Of a stretch of 64,000 bases of DNA, positions 32,100 through 46,474 are shown in pieces. Source of the DNA: Siphonodentalium dalli. Taxonomy: Eukaryota > Mollusca > Scaphopoda > Gadilida > Siphonodentaliidae. Location: assembly GCA_032622095.1 (NCBI GenBank), contig CP136067.1, forward strand, positions 51,375,899 through 51,439,898, read 5' to 3'. The first letter of the stretch is position 1. Each line of letters opens with the position of its first letter. The position numbers and the translations under genes are program-made. The notes below the pieces were generated by a model. It was not told the DNA's origin. It was given only the letters and a program-made list of their open reading frames with translations, and did not search any database.

Positions 32100-34640
32100 A
32101 GAACAGGAGAGTAGTCGGAACGAATATATATAAGCGCACGAGATCACCCGGGGAACAACACGGGTAGCGCCACTCGACGCCAGTGCCATAATGTGGATAT
32201 CTTCTGCATCCAATAAATAGACCGCTTTTATCTATAAAGATTGAGGGCGGGAGAGACAGATGTTATATTAGGTTCTCTTTAGTCTTTACACTTCTAACGT
32301 TTAAAATTGAGGTGAAGCGAAATAGTTACGGTGTTCTGCTTAATAAGTACGTCCTGCCAGATAAGTCAATATTTCTAATAATAGTAACGTGGATGTATAG
32401 CCCCGCCCTCGGAGAAATATCGCTGCAATTACGACATGGTCGTTTGGCGTTGCCTAGTCAATAAATTTGTAGTGTATGACGTACTACGCACACCATATCG
32501 AAAAAATGCTTCCGTGATCTGATTTTTGAAACGTTTTTACGCGAATAAAGGTTTAAAATCAACTCCCCGGGCAAATTTCTTCGTATTGGGGACAGGGAAT
32601 GTGTTTATACATATGGCATCGCTGTTGATAAGAATAAATTCACATTTATGCAATGACTAGACCTACCCTAACTTATGATGTCGATTAATAAATATGGCCC
32701 ATCGATTGCTAATTATGGCAAAATAATTAAATGCTTCTGAGAATTTAGCATTGAATGATAAAACAAAGGTTATTACCCCCCCCCCCCCACCACCACCATT
32801 GTTGATAACTACTGTATTTTTGGCTATATTACATTCTTTGAATGGTCGTATAGGCTATAGGCTATATTAGCCTATATATAATTATCACGATAACCCCTTC
32901 GGTGGCTACATGCATCACAATGAATGTGCATTGATACACAGGAAGAATCACAACCAGTTTTGAATACGTTACTAAAATGCTTTAACAAATTCGTAACAGT
33001 GGATTGGTCAAGTACGCTTGTATTAAAGATCCTCCAGAGTTTGATACCGCGCGCTCTGTAGTCTATTATACTACAATCCACGGAAACATGCGAATTTCAC
33101 TGAATCAACCACAACATAATCACAAACTTTGAGTTGGTGGTTATATACTGATGCTGCTCGTAGTTATATATGAGAGCACACATATCAATATATAGTGTAC
33201 TATATTTGCATTCTTGGCAGCTATAGTGTAAACCATCGATCGAATCTCCAATAAAGAGCAACCGAGGCGACATCGTGCGAAAAAAAAGTCACTCAACCAT
33301 GTTCGGTAGCATGCCTACACCTATATATGTATGGATCCCATGCAAAATATCCCCTATTCATTTCGTTAACTCCGTGTTTGTGTGACTGTCTGCTGTGGCA
33401 GGTGGTTAAGCGTGCCTGTATATAGGCCTTCGCATCCACAAATCCCAGCCTATATTAGAAATTGATAAGTTGTATATACATCGTTGGGTGGATAAACTAT
33501 ATACGTATATGTCTGAGGGATGAACCATTTATATCAGAATCGCGATAAAGGTTATACGGTGAGCAAACTTATATTTAAAACATATTTAGGCCCTATACAT
33601 GAACGTGTCTAGAATGTTTCCGTTTTGGTGCAAAAAACTTGGAATTTCTAAATGCACCACCTTTGATCGAACCAAAATAATTCTCAAAATTGAAGAAAAG
33701 CTATATAATTGCACAATGCTATGGCCACATATTGGAAATTTATAATCGCTAACTGCACACAAACCTATTAGTGTATTGGACTTCAAAGTTCGAACTGTTG
33801 ATTTTTTTCACCAAAGTGGGAAGGGGAGACACCACGACCCCGTCCCGTGTCAACGCGTCCGTGCATATACATAACTGATATCGTCAATGCTACTGCATTT
33901 TCTCCCCCGCCGCATGCAGCACAAGTTACATGCATGGGGAGGGGGGGGGGGGTCTGTGCTAAATTAATTACTGTATGTTCAACTCAATTGCAGAACATTC
34001 TGCAAATAAAATATTGTTTGTATGAATTTATGCGTGGGAAAACGAAATACCATTTACGAAAGTAAGTTCTATATGCATTTCTACCCCGCCCCATTTCCAC
34101 AGAAGAATGCCCATTGCATCAAGTTCGAGTAGTGGTTTGGACGACCCAAGTTCGTCAGTTCTATGTTCTTGTTGTTTTACCAAGAACTCAACGAACCAAC
34201 AATCGAGTATTCAATAAAAGAGAATTAAGTGCGAGTTTACACACTGTCGAATTATGGATTGCTCGATAATAAATTACTAACGCAAGCGCGATTGGCTTAA
34301 GGACTACATATACTCAAATTAAACAGCAGGAGGTAGTACCATGCCTCTTGGAAACTAGTGACACAAGATTATTTACTGCAGATGTCACTTCCTAAAGAAA
34401 TGAACTGGAAAATATTTCATATGACTATACTAAGTTATTATAAGTGAGCAATTACTGGTAGCGTGATAAAAAAAATCCCAGACAAAAGAATTTTGCTAAT
34501 ATAAAATATTAGCACCTGAGCGCATATTTAGGCCTATGTCAGAGATAAGCACCTTGAAATTGGAGTTTTCTTTAGTAAAATTATCTAACTCAAGTTAGAA
34601 CTCTGACATATATTAATAAAAACTGTTTGTCTGTCTAGAC
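32100..34640. other. no gene seen
   Basis: Intronic sequence with a C run at about 32777 and a G run at about 33939. Short ORFs on both strands have no domain support. Confidence 0.4.
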
Positions 34641-34649
34641 GACCAAATG

Positions 34650-35340
34650 GCTGGGCCATTGGTGCTAAAAAATGTACACATGGGTCAATTGACCCGGGGA
34701 GTGTCATGGGATTGCTGCCATTGATATCAGATGTCTTAAAAGGACAATAATAATTAATTATACACCCAAAATGGTCGGAATTTTGTAATAAAGATTGCTT
34801 CGCATGGGTCAATTGACACGAGATAGGTGTTGTTAACATCTGATTCAGACGACTTAAAGGGGCATAAACAATTCTAATTTAAAAAATGAATCATATACAC
34901 AAAATGGTTAGACTCTGGTCGCTGGAAATTGGTATACAGGGGTAAATTGACCCGGGCAAACTTAAAGGGGAACTTATAGACTATATTATAGAGATGAGCA
35001 ATTCTTATCAGCTTAAACAATATGTAGTAAAATTGGTACACATGGGATCCCATGACTAGGGGAATGTCATGGGATTGGCGCCTTGGACATCAGATGACAT
35101 AAAGGGATGTTTGTAAATTATGTTAACATAGCTTATCAATTAAAAACATTTATCATCTCAGAAGATATATGGGAAAATTGGTACAGAGATAAATTGGGCG
35201 TGTCATGGGATAGGCGCCGTTGACCTCAGATGACTTAAAGAAGTACTAATAATTAGCAATAAAGAGCGTTTATTATCAACTTAAAAGTAGAGGTAAATTT
35301 ATCCAGAGTTTCATGCAATATATATGTGATGCTTATCTCA
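34650..35340. repeat. degenerate tandem repeat, unit about 120-150 bp
   Basis: Four to five units marked by catgggtcaattgac-type phrases (34681, 34805, about 34930), gtcatgggattg (about 34705, 35068, 35203) and cagatgacttaaag-like phrases. Between units lie aataattaa stretches. Clearly older than the other tandem families. Confidence 0.6.
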
Positions 35341-37915
35341 GGTGACTAATAAATAGTTTAAATGACTGGAGGGGGCACTAATAATGTGTTCATTCTTTAC
35401 CTGAGCAATGCCAGGTACCCTATCTAGTAATTGATACAGATATGATGGACTTATTTTTTGTATGGTGGAATGATTAGGTCCCGCGCTGACAGCACCCCTC
35501 CTCTCGTGCAAGTTTCCTCACCAAGCAGGTACTCACTGTCTGATGGCTCTATTTTCATATTTTAAAATCACCTCCATATCACCTTATTGTGAAGTGCATC
35601 ATTGATCTACCATTTAGTAAAGGTATCCCACAAATTTGTCATAAATGTACTTCAAAGCTTCAAATATATTACTGTATGCAGACATCTATCCAATTATTGG
35701 AGATCCTAACACAGGCTTGTCTTTCAACACACAATTGATACAAACGCTTGCCACTCAAGGCACATATCTAAATTATTGTTCCTTCAATACATTGAAACTC
35801 CACAAGTACAACAGGGCATCAGATGAATATTTAAACTAAACTGTTTAAAAAATGGAAAGATTCTTTGCAAACTTCAAGCTTCTGTTGGACCATCAGAGGA
35901 GATACTGTAGGGAATCTTTTTGACCAAACCACTTTGATTTGAAATGGAAGTGCGCGACTAAAATATTGTAATCTGTGGGTAACATCAGGTGTGGTTTCTT
36001 CACTGCTTCAAGATTGCTGACTAATATTGATTTGAATTTATAGATATTGGGATGAAATATCTCCAAATATTGACAGTAGAATTCTTGTCTATAGGCTCTA
36101 TAAAAACTGGTAATTTAGTAACACAGCTGGGGGATAATACAAATGGAAACACTTTAGAAATGACCTATTGAAAGATGCAATTGCCCACATGCCTGTAAAT
36201 ATATTCATTATTGACTGAATGTAATGCAGAACCGCATGCACTGTATCTGTAATTGATAAACATCTTGCAATGGTTATTTCATTTATAACACTGGTTATAC
36301 ATTTTGGTATATCTTAAAAGGATAAGATATAAAAATGTCGTTTCATCTCATCGATAGAGGCAATATTATTTTCATCTCATGCATCCATGAAATGTTGGAA
36401 GGTCTTCTCCCCAACTGTTTTCAGAGGCCATATATCCAGGACAATGGAGAGAGAGAGAAAGAGAAATACTGTCAAAAAATTTATTCAAATTCAGGAAAAG
36501 TCCATAACAACAATATCTAATATGTGCTCTATAGTAGTACATACATGTATATATTAAAGTATGGAGCTTCAAAGATAAAATGAGAGTTGCACACAATATT
36601 GTATTTAAGAAATGAATAACACACACACAAACCCACTGCATTCATTTCTTTATTTATATAGCTTTTTTATTGTTTATTCGCATAAACAAGACCAAAATCA
36701 CCAACCAAATAAAGTTAAAATTTGTGGCCAATTTGGTCCAACAGTTTAACCTGAAGTAGGAACATATGCCATTATGGACTGTTGGTTTAAAAACATACAT
36801 GAGGGAAAAATAAACCAAACTATGAGAACAATTCTAACCTATTTTTTATGTGAACATCTAATCTACAACTAATGTTATACCAGGCATGAAATTTTCAACT
36901 GTTTAAGTTTTGATCAAATAGGGGGTCAAAACTCCACACTCCTTCCCTGTTGCCTCCAACATTGCCCCCACCCAGGCTTCCTAGAAATCAATATTATTAT
37001 AACAGTACCAAACAGGATAGAGAGCTAATCTCTTATCTCTGCCCCTATTAGAACAAATGTGAATCCCCATTTATGAGATCGATTCATCTAGTAATATCAA
37101 TATACCCCCACTATCCAATAGGGTATGATTTCACCTGGATAAGTGGTGGTTAACAAAATAATATTGGGACAGCCAAGTCTGTATTTAGAGTGTCTGACCT
37201 CTGCAGAATGAGGTCCACAAAAGGTGAATTTAATGAGTCATGACACTATTCCCCCCAAGGTGGAATAGCACAACGTATTCACCCTCTGGGGATATCATTT
37301 CCTAACGAGAGGCCAATCACGACCGACAGATGTTTAACCCATACCTTGGCGATAGCGATTAGCTATAACTGATAATTGGTCTAAGATATGATCACAGTAA
37401 TACATATATCAGTACTTAAACTTAAAATCAAAAGCTAAAATAATTTGTCTTAAGAAGGGGTTAAAGTATTTGGGGTGGGGGAGGAGTCTATTTAAATCTC
37501 ATAACTCTGTCCCTATTCACACAATGACCTCTCACTGTGAGATCCAATGGTTTAGCCATTAATAAATTTGACAGATAGGATAAACAATTATCCAGCCAGC
37601 AGATTGTTTGTCTTTACCTTCATACAACCACCCCTAGAGCTTTGGTACATATGTCACCACTTAATTAATAACAGATTTCGGTTGGAATGACATCTATTAA
37701 AGGTACTCTCATATACTCTGGATATTGGATGTTCACATGGCAATTTATTGCTATCATTATATTACATGCAACTATTGCAATAAAATCTTCATATCTTCAA
37801 AAAAGGACATCACACCTAATTAATGGTATACAACTAAAACAAATTAGTGTCAATGAATTTTTTTTTTTTAATTAAATATTTTTTTATTATTTAATATAAA
37901 AGTTTTTTAATATTT
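35341..37915. other. no gene seen
   Basis: Intronic AT-rich sequence. A weak duplication links about 36900-37100 and 37460-37570 (ctctg-ccctatt, gagatc). ORFs are short and overlap antisense partners. Confidence 0.4.
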
Positions 37916-37919
37916 TTTG

Positions 37920-38366
37920 CGTGTTAAATTGAGCGAGGAAATTCAATCTATAAAAGGGTCATAACTCCTTTAAAATAAATCGGATCAAACCCAAATTCGA
38001 ACATGATCTGTATTTTGGGCTGACAATCTCACATACCAAATTTGGTGTCAATCAGATGAATTTTTTTTTTAGTTATGGCAGCATGTGTAAATTCTGAGTA
38101 AAAAAGGGCCATAACCAGCCCAAACTGTAAAAAAAAAAAAACTCGAATCAAACCCATATTCGAACTCGAACTGTATTTTGGGCTGAGAAACCTATATACA
38201 AAACTTGGTTCCGATCAAATAGAAAATGTTAGAGCTATCGCATTATGCCTAAAGTGTCTACGGACGGACAGACAGATGGATGTACAGATGGATAGATGAA
38301 CGACGAGTGGTCAATCCGGACATTGACACTATGTGTACCATACTATGGTATAGGTACACATAAAAA
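37920..38366. mobile_element. tandem-unit element, family A, copy 1
   Basis: About 2.5 units of 160-170 bp, each with cataactcc, cggatcaaacccatattcga, ctgtattttgggctga, ataccaaatttggt and cagat. Then ggacggacagacagatgg and a palindromic tail taccatactatggta at about 38337. The same layout is at 38940-39475. Confidence 0.75.
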
Positions 38367-38939
38367 GTTTTATCTCATGCAGAGTACAAGAAAAATGTAT
38401 CAAAGTTCAAACCTGTTGTGCCTTTTTAATATTTCTATTCACATTTGTAATCAATTGAAATCAATGTCGAAAAAACTTTCCATTAATATATAAATAAAAC
38501 AAACTAGACCTACAGTTCTAAAAGTGTTTTGAATAATTATTTTGTTCTCATAGACTGACACAGAGCTCTCAAGTTTTAAAAAATTTGAAAACCAAAGTTG
38601 TCTTCCCATGCAACCAACAAATCTACTAAACACAATCACATTATTAACCCCCAATAGTAATGCTATTAAACAATAAAACCAGATTATGTCTTTAAGATGA
38701 AATTTAAATAACCATGCATATAAAATATAAAAGCATAAACATTCCATCTATGATATCTCATCATATGGCCAACACATCTGCTAGCAGTTAATTAACTCAA
38801 TGCAAGAGAGAGTCATTGTCACTTTATACTATCTCTGTTGCTCAATGTGAGAAGACAACTTCATGGCATTGTAAACCTGATTTATTAGATTCTACCTGGA
38901 CAGTGCAAACTGTGTATCTTTGATATATTTTAGAGATGA

Positions 38940-39475
38940 ATAAAATAATCAAAGGGTCATAACGCCCGCCATTAAATAATATCGGATCAAACCCATATTC
39001 GAACTCGATCTGTATTTTGAGTTGAGAAACTCATACAAAATTTGGTTTCTATCAGTTGGAATATGGTTGATTTATCGAAGCATGCATGAATTCTATGTCA
39101 AAGGGCCATAACTCCATTAAAAAATATCGGATCAAACCCATATTCGAACTAGATATGTATTTTGGGCTAAGAAACTCGCATACCAGATTTGGTGACGGTC
39201 AGATAAATTTTTTTTGAGTTATGGCAGCATGCATGAATTCTAAGTCGAAAAAGGGCCATAACTCCATAAAAAAAAATCTGATCAAACCCATATTCGAACT
39301 TGATCTGTATTTGGTGCTGAGAAATTCATATACAAAATTTGGTTCTGATCAGATAGAATATATTTCAGTTATCGCACCATGCGTAAAGTGTCTACAGACA
39401 GACAGACTAACGACGAGTGGTCAATCCGGACAAAGACACTATGTTTACCATACTATGGTATGGGTAAACATAATA
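38940..39475. mobile_element. tandem-unit element, family A, copy 2
   Basis: Three units with the same landmarks as copy 1, then cagacagacagac, cgacgagtggtcaatccgga and the palindromic tail tttaccatactatggta. It ends 15 bp before the first base of the neighbouring family B element. Confidence 0.75.
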
Positions 39476-39489
39476 TAAGTGTCAATGAC

Positions 39490-40143
39490 ACTGTAGCTCA
39501 ACTTAGGTAGGGGAATAATTTAATGGTTGACAGTAAATGGAGGAATAGGAAAGGTGCCAATTGAAATGTCTAACCTAGCTGTGCCAAAGGATTTAGTCAT
39601 GTAAAGAGTAAAATCCAAGATGGCTGCTGGCTGCCATGTTTTTTGGCCGAGCGAGCCCAAAATGACTCGTTCCCATCCACATGTCATTGTTAACATCCAT
39701 GACAAATTTCATGAAGATCCGACTAAAGCTACGACCTGCAGCCCGCGCCAAAGGATTTAGTCATGCGAAGAGTAAAATCCAAAATGGCTGCTGGCGGCCA
39801 TGTTTTTTGACCGAACGACCCCAAAATCACTCGTTCCCATCTACAATGTCAATATGAACATCCATGACAAATTTCATGATGATCAGACGAACAGTACGAT
39901 CTGTAGCCCGCGCCAATGGATTTAATTTTGAAATCCAAGATGGCCACCAGTGTCCATGTTTTTTGGCCGAATGACCCCAAAATGACTCGTTCCCATCTAC
40001 ATGTCAATGTCAACATTCATGACAAATTTCATAAAGATCAGACCAAAGGTACGACCTGTAGCCCGCGCCAAAGGAAATTGTTGACAGACACACAGACGAC
40101 AACTCATGGCAATAGCTCAAACTTACAAAGTAAGTTGAGCTAA
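39490..40143. mobile_element. tandem-unit element, family B, copy 1
   Basis: Begins ctgtagctcaact and ends agttgagctaaaa, an inverted pair. It contains three units of about 160 bp marked by aaatccaagatggc (39611, 39774, 39931), catgttttttggccga, actcgttcccatc, gacaaatttcat-aagatc and gtagcccgcgcc, then gacagacacacagacgac. Confidence 0.75.
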
Positions 40144-40379
40144 AAATGACCCTATTTGAACAAGGCCCATCCATACTGAATATAATTTACTTTCATTAAA
40201 GATTAAAGTTTCATAACTCTGCAGATGTTATAATGGTGTTACCATTTTCAAATTTTAAAACATGTTTAAAAAAAAAATTATGTTTGTTAAATTGAGCAAG
40301 GTGAAAATTCAAAAAAAACTGAATTAAATTTTTTTATTTATTTTTTAAGTTATATCACTGGCTCCGTCAACATTTGAAC

Positions 40380-40682
40380 CAGTGACTTCATTTGAACTAA
40401 TCTTAATCACAGTCCCCCAAGGACCCTTTGTACCAAATATGAACCCATTCGCCCCAATGAAATTTGAGAAGTAGTCATTTTAAAAATTACTAAGGTGGAA
40501 AAGAGTTATGGTTCATTTGAAAAAACCTGAATGTGATTCACATAGGGAACATCAACACCAAATATGAACCCATTCTGTCTTACAGTTTTGGAGGAGAAGA
40601 TGATTCTTGACGGACGGACAGACAAGGAGTGATGATTATAGCTCCACCGGAAACTTCGTTTCAGGTGAGCTGAAAAGCTGAA
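40380..40682. mobile_element. tandem-unit element, family C
   Basis: Two half-units with accaaatatgaacccattc, then gacggacggacagac, gatgattatagctccacc, ggtgagctgaaaa. A 120-bp relic of the same 3' end lies at 48100-48220 (cggacggatgactatagctc, aggtgagctaaaa). Confidence 0.65.
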
Positions 40683-40764
40683 AGTATTTATTTTCATAAA
40701 ATCTGCCAAGTATTTTTAACCCACACAGAACCAAGTCAGTCCAATAATAGCTTGAGTTTCACTA

Positions 40765-41316
40765 GACCAAGTCTTCTCAGTCCACAACAGCTTGGGACAT
40801 CTGTTGGGTTGATGCGGTTTTGGAAGAGTCCCCTCCCATTACTCTTCTATAACAAACTTTACATCCATAATTGTGTGTGGGAGTTATCTTGCTTATGTCT
40901 TCAGATGAGGTCAAATGGATGCTTTGTGTATATGAACATAGATGGCAGCCTTTCCCAAGCACGATGATACAAAAGTATCAAACATGCATAATTATATCAG
41001 AGGTCCATTAAATGTCAGAGCAACAAAATTGATAAGAAAACAAAGCTTTGTTTTCCAGAGAATTTTGATTTGTCTTGCTATCAGAAAATGTATTTAAACA
41101 ATACATGAAACGATCATATCATCACTTTACCTTTTCTATCAAGATTATTCTGTCAGATTATTTATCACATTCAGGGGTTCATGTGAATGTCTGGGCTTCA
41201 CATGTACATATAGTACATATTTTGAATGAAAGTCCATTATAGAAGAGTAACGGGAGGCGACTAAAACAGCATCATCCCAACCGATATCCGATGTTGTGGA
41301 CCGAGAAGACTTGGTC
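40765..41316. mobile_element. 552-bp MITE flanked by TA
   Basis: The left end GACCAAGTCTTCTC-GTCCACAAC is matched inverted by GTTGTGGAC-GAGAAGACTTGGTC, about 26 bp with one mismatch. TA dinucleotides lie on both sides (40763-40764, 41317-41318), as made by Tc1/mariner-type transposases. No transposase ORF. Related pieces are at 29569-29644 and a lone end near 62555-62580. Confidence 0.8.
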
Positions 41317-41449
41317 TAGAGTATCAGCTGTGAATTATCAATCGATTTCAATGTTCTGGTCACGTGATGCCACGGGCGATGCATTTGAACTATGAGGGGG
41401 AAAATGACATTGGAGATTTTGTTTTTGTGATGCGTACTATAAAAGACGA

Positions 41450-41625
41450 ATGGAGCCCTCAATTTAATGTCCTCATAGTAGTGAACATCCCTACCAAATT
41501 TCATTGAGATCCAAGCTACTGTTCAAGTTATGATATGAAAAGACATCAGACGTACGTCTGCACGTCTGACGGACGGCTAGACAGGTGCAAAACAGTATAC
41601 CCCACTTTTTTTTAATAAAATATGT
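41450..41625. repeat. single unit of the 174-bp tandem family
   Basis: ttaatgtcctcatagtagtg, accaaatttcattgagatcc, tgttcaagttatga, agacatcagacg, then a ctgacggacgg run, caggtgcaaaacagtatacccc and a T run, as at the end of the array at 50555-51230. Confidence 0.8.
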
Positions 41626-41629
41626 GTAC

Positions 41630-43060
41630 ACATATGAAAATAATGCATGAACATTATGTATCACGCAGCTTGAAATAATTATAGCTTCCACATCAGTAAT
41701 CAAATAATATAATATGTTCTTACAGCGAATCGCCCATTGTCAATGTTTGTAACATTTGTCTTGCTTGTAAGCAAAATATAAATTTTATTTTGAGAAGTTT
41801 GAATTGGTTTTAGGAAAACGTCCGATATCCTAAAGTTCTTCATAGTTTCATAATTTTGGGAATCTGAGCCCCATTGCTTATATATTACAGCATCAAAGGG
41901 ACGGAGTTTACAAAAATTGTGAAGTTACAAGTCGAGGCATGATAAAACTTATATATACTATGGCAAGTGACAATATCATATTAATATTAACACCTAACAC
42001 TACCATACATTGTGACTATTTACAATAGGTCCCGATTTGCAGAATTCCCCTAAAATGGCGAAAAAGAGAGATTTGAAGGGGAACAGTTGTGTACATGTCA
42101 ATTGAGACTGATTTTAAACGATGTGCAAATTTAAAACTGAGCAAAAACTAGAAGGAATCCTGAGTTTACATCAAACCACATGGCAGACAAAATGGCTATG
42201 TTGATGTATTACACACATTACTAAATGTTAGACTGAATGGACAAATATAGGTCTGCATGTATGCCAATAGTTTCATACAAGCAACAAACATCAACACAAT
42301 TACCCATATGTGAAGTGACAAAACATGGTAACATTGATGATGTTGAAATACATGTGATTGTTAAGAAGTACACATGATCCAGACTGATGGTGCGCGAAAG
42401 CACGACCTACAACCATGGAGTGACACCTTCCCTGACCAAATAGCCTGAATTAGTTATGTCAACACAACCTGCAGACAAGTAGCATATACACGGTTGTGGT
42501 TTTACTTCTTTCTAGTTCATTTCAATGATGTCTATAACTATTTCAGAGTCCGAATAATTATTTCGAGCATATAAACACACATCTTCACAACAAATTGATG
42601 ACGCAGTTATGTTTTACACTATGTAAATCTGTCTTGATGGTGTTTAAGATATACATGTATCTTCAGGAATGATTAAGCACTTATACTGTAATCAGATCCA
42701 AGATATTTACAAAAATATTTGTGTCCGTTTTAAATTCGCCCATTTAAAACTGAGCAAAAAAATAGTGCTGCACAAATTTAAATACAAGTAAGGTATACAC
42801 AGCAAATGTTTATCAACCTTGGCACATATTTTTGATAGAACAAGCCACTTTTATCGATTATTGTATCATTTTTCGTTTAAAATATGTCTCAATTGAGATA
42901 TACATACACCCATTCCTCCCTTCAAATCTTTTTTTTCCGCCCATTTATGGGACCTACGCAAATGGGGATATACTAATTTGGATAACCAAATCAGCTTTTT
43001 GTGAAATTCCATTGTTGTTGTACTGGATGATATGGGGATTATGTATCTTTAATAATGAAA
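41630..43060. other. no gene seen
   Basis: Intronic AT-rich sequence; the 100-aa ORF at 42832-43134 has no recognised domain and runs into a family B repeat. Confidence 0.4.
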
Positions 43061-43062
43061 GT

Positions 43063-44066
43063 GTCAATGACACTGTAGCTCAACCTGGAGAGGTGATAAT
43101 TCATACATTACAGCCAATGGAGATACATGTATAAGGAATGCGGAAAGTTGTTATTTTTAAGTAGCGTTCACCAGAGGTCAACCCGAAGCACCTTATGAAG
43201 TTTGGGATCAATGAGAAAAAAAATCATGTTGTCAGTCAAGGGCATGAAAAGGTATTTAGTGATGCAAAGAGTAAAATCCAAGATGGCTGCCGGCAGTTCT
43301 TTGAATATTGTTCAAATTCAAGAGCTGCCATCCAGAATTGATCGTGAAATGCCTGTAAATTTTTTGAACATTTCTCCAATAAACGTCCGCTGCAGGGTGT
43401 ACTGATGTATTAATTTGTGAAATCCAAGATGGCTGTATGTTTGTTTTTAAAAAAATTTGGAAAAAATTTGATGGCTCCCATCTAGTGACAATGAGGGATG
43501 TGGCCTGTAGGGAATGGCGAAGGATTTAGTTATGCAAAGAATAAAATCCAAGATGGCCACTGGTGGCCATGTTTTTCAACTAAATTTAATGACTCTTTAT
43601 CTAGTGGTTCATATGAAGTTTGGTGACGAATGGATTATGGATGTGAACTCTAGCCTACTGTAGGGCGCCAAAGAATTTAGTCATGCAAAGAGTAAAATCT
43701 AAGATGGCTGCCAGCAGCTATGTTTTTCATAAAAATTCATTAAATTTTGATAGCCACCAACCAGAGGTGACCCTAAACATGGCTGTAAATTTTCAAAACA
43801 TTTTTCCAATAAATACCAACTGAAAGGTGTGCCGATGAATTCAAATTTGAAATCCAAGATGGCTGTTTTAAACGAATTTCGGGAAACATTCATGGCTCCC
43901 ATGTAGAGGTCACTCCAAAGATCCTTATGAAGTTGGTGATGATCGGATGAGAGCTGTGACCTGTAGGGTGTGCTAAAGGAAATTGTTGACAGATGGACGG
44001 ATACACGCTCAGACAAACGCCATCCCATGGCAATAGCTTACATTTTACTTTGGCAAGTTGAGCTAA
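43063..44066. mobile_element. tandem-unit element, family B, copy 2
   Basis: Starts gtgtcaatgacactgtagct like copy 1 and ends gcaagttgagctaaaa. About five degenerate units carry aaatccaagatggc, catgtttttca and atttagtcatgcaaagagta. Then gacagatggacggatacacg and cccatggcaatagctta. Confidence 0.75.
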
Positions 44067-44069
44067 AAA

Positions 44070-45500
44070 TTGCACCTAAACAAAATAGAGCAAAATATTT
44101 TATAACAGACATATGCACAAGACTGACAGAACTGATTTCAATATCTCGCACCAAACTTTGCAAATCCTTTGCATTGAAGTGGAGTATAGGAGAAGGATGA
44201 ATCATAAGTTTGTCTTTTACACAGCCTTAGGTGGTGTCTTCTCTTGAGAAAGTTTTGTTCTCATTTTTTTCTTTAACTGTGTCTTTGCAACCATTTATCT
44301 GTCTTGACCAATGTCAGTCTTATATAGAAACTGAGAAAAATCTTCATTGGAGCTGGTGAAGCTGGTGTTGGCTGATTTTCTTTTAGAAGTTATGCCAGAC
44401 ATCCCCTCCTGCCTCTGAAATGGGCCTCAATCCTTACCACGTGAAATGTCAGAACCTGAAATATAAATTTGCATCAACACAACTAACAATTAATAGTAAT
44501 AACTTCAGCCAGTCCGGAGGATAAACTCAGTTCAGAGGAGAAAAAGTGTCAATATTGCATTCAACCACCTGAGTGTAATCGCTATTTTTGTCATATCAAA
44601 AGTTGCTGCCACACAAAAGACACTTGCACTGTCGATCAGGCATGGATTCGAAGACACCATTGCTATTCTACTTCTAATTATTATTTATGTTTTCTTTTAT
44701 TTTAAATATTTTTATTATCATGACGTCAGCGTGCTTTGTCAAAATATTAAATCAAAGCTGCGTTGAATTTGGCATGATACAGTGCAATTTGTTGTTTTAG
44801 GCCAAAAGTCGAACATTTTCCTACTTTCACTGACTTTTGGTTATCAGTTTGAAAATTTCCAAACGTAGGGATTATATCAGTTTGTAAATTTACAACAGTG
44901 GGAAAGCTTGAGATGGTTGGAAATTTCCAACCCAAGTGCGATGGGGTGCAAAGGAATTTCATAGACTTGGATATTTGGTATGGTTCAAGGAGGTGTGCAG
45001 TTGCACATTCAATGTGGACATCTCTGTTAAATCCCATTTTCTAATTTAATTGTCTTTATATTATAGCCCTACTATGCAAATTATGTTCATTCAATTTGAT
45101 TTATTTGCAAAAGCACCAACAAAGGCAGTATGCTAATAAAACAATACATCAATATATATATATATATCAGTTTGTAAAATATATATAAAGAGTAGGATCT
45201 CTCTGGCTGATAATGACTTTTCTCCCAGACCCCTATGATCGATTCAACCAAATTTGTTTGTGGTAACTCGGGGTACCCCATCGGATGTTATAATGCTGTT
45301 ATTTTATCGAAATTTTGATTTAAAAAAATAAATAAACTTAATTTTTTGTTTAAATGTGTTTTGACTTCAACCAAAAAAATAATTTTAAATTCAATATTTT
45401 TTTCAACTTTTTAAATAAAATTTAAAAAAAAATCAAAATGATTAAACAAACAAATTGTGCTAAAAGTGCACAAAGAGGCCGCGGTTGAATAAAGGCTCAC
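44070..45500. other. no gene seen
   Basis: Intronic sequence with a (ta)n run near 45155 and a very AT-rich, A- and T-run stretch at 45295-45450. No supported gene. Confidence 0.4.
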
Positions 45501-45510
45501 AGAAAGAGTG

Positions 45511-46464
45511 TAGGGTCCTGCGAATTGGAGATTTTGATCGAATCGAATATCGAATCGAATTCAGGAAATCGAATCGAATATCGAATCGAATCATATCTGT
45601 ATGTTGCATTCTCAATTGGGCATGTATTGTCAACGATTAGACGATTTGTGAAACGTTCCATGAACTACATGCACGAAGTTCCATCATAACTCATGTGGCG
45701 ATGAACCGTCATTTAAAATACTATTAACTTCCATTGATATTGATTAAAACGACATTTTTCGACCGTCACGGCGATTAAAATATAACCAATAAACGGATTA
45801 TTGGAACTAAAATCACGCAAAATTTGTACAGATTGCACGTGCATGTAAAATTGCAAATCAACATACGGAATCACCCGTTATTATAAACTTGAAGATGCAA
45901 CAACAGTCGCAGTGTAGCCTGTTTATGTAGTGCTGGATGCTTCTTGGACAGATTATTCCATAGAAGGGTCATTGTCCCAGATGCTTGCGATTTATACACC
46001 ATGACCATGTTGCATTCGTCACATGTGTAAGCATGCAGCGTTATCATCTTTAAAATAAACATGAATAACGGATGCCGTTTTGTCAAGTGTCAAAGAACGC
46101 TCCGAAAAGAAAACACCGCCAAAATGCATTTTTCGATGCCGGGAACACGTGTTGTTTAAATTCTGAGCTATATACATAACGCGGAATCTGAGACGGATAG
46201 ACTGCGGATAACGCTAGCGGTTGATCAGTCTCATAGCTATTATAATTCAGGCGCGTCGTCGGTCCAATGATAATTATAAGGTGCATATATACATCATTTT
46301 CTGTAATTAAATAGCACAAAACAGCTAAGATCGACGTGTGTACCTGCCCGTAAACCGCCTACTTTTCCGTAAGTGTATATTCGAAATTTCGAGTTGGCAA
46401 TTTCGAATCGAATTCGAATCGAATTTGACTTTCGAATCGAATCTCGAATATTCGCAGGACCCTA
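45511..46464. mobile_element. 954-bp non-autonomous hAT element
   Basis: Ends TAGGGTCCTGCGAATT and, inverted, ATTCGCAGGACCCTA. Perfect 8-bp target duplication AAAGAGTG at 45503-45510 and 46465-46472, diagnostic of the hAT superfamily. The first and last 100 bases are packed with subterminal atcgaatcgaat repeats. Inside on the minus strand (46086-45871) is a BED-type finger relic (YTCDECNMV ... LWNNLSKKHPAL), in which the first histidine appears replaced by asparagine. No catalytic domain remains. Confidence 0.9.
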
Positions 46465-46474
46465 AAAGAGTGTG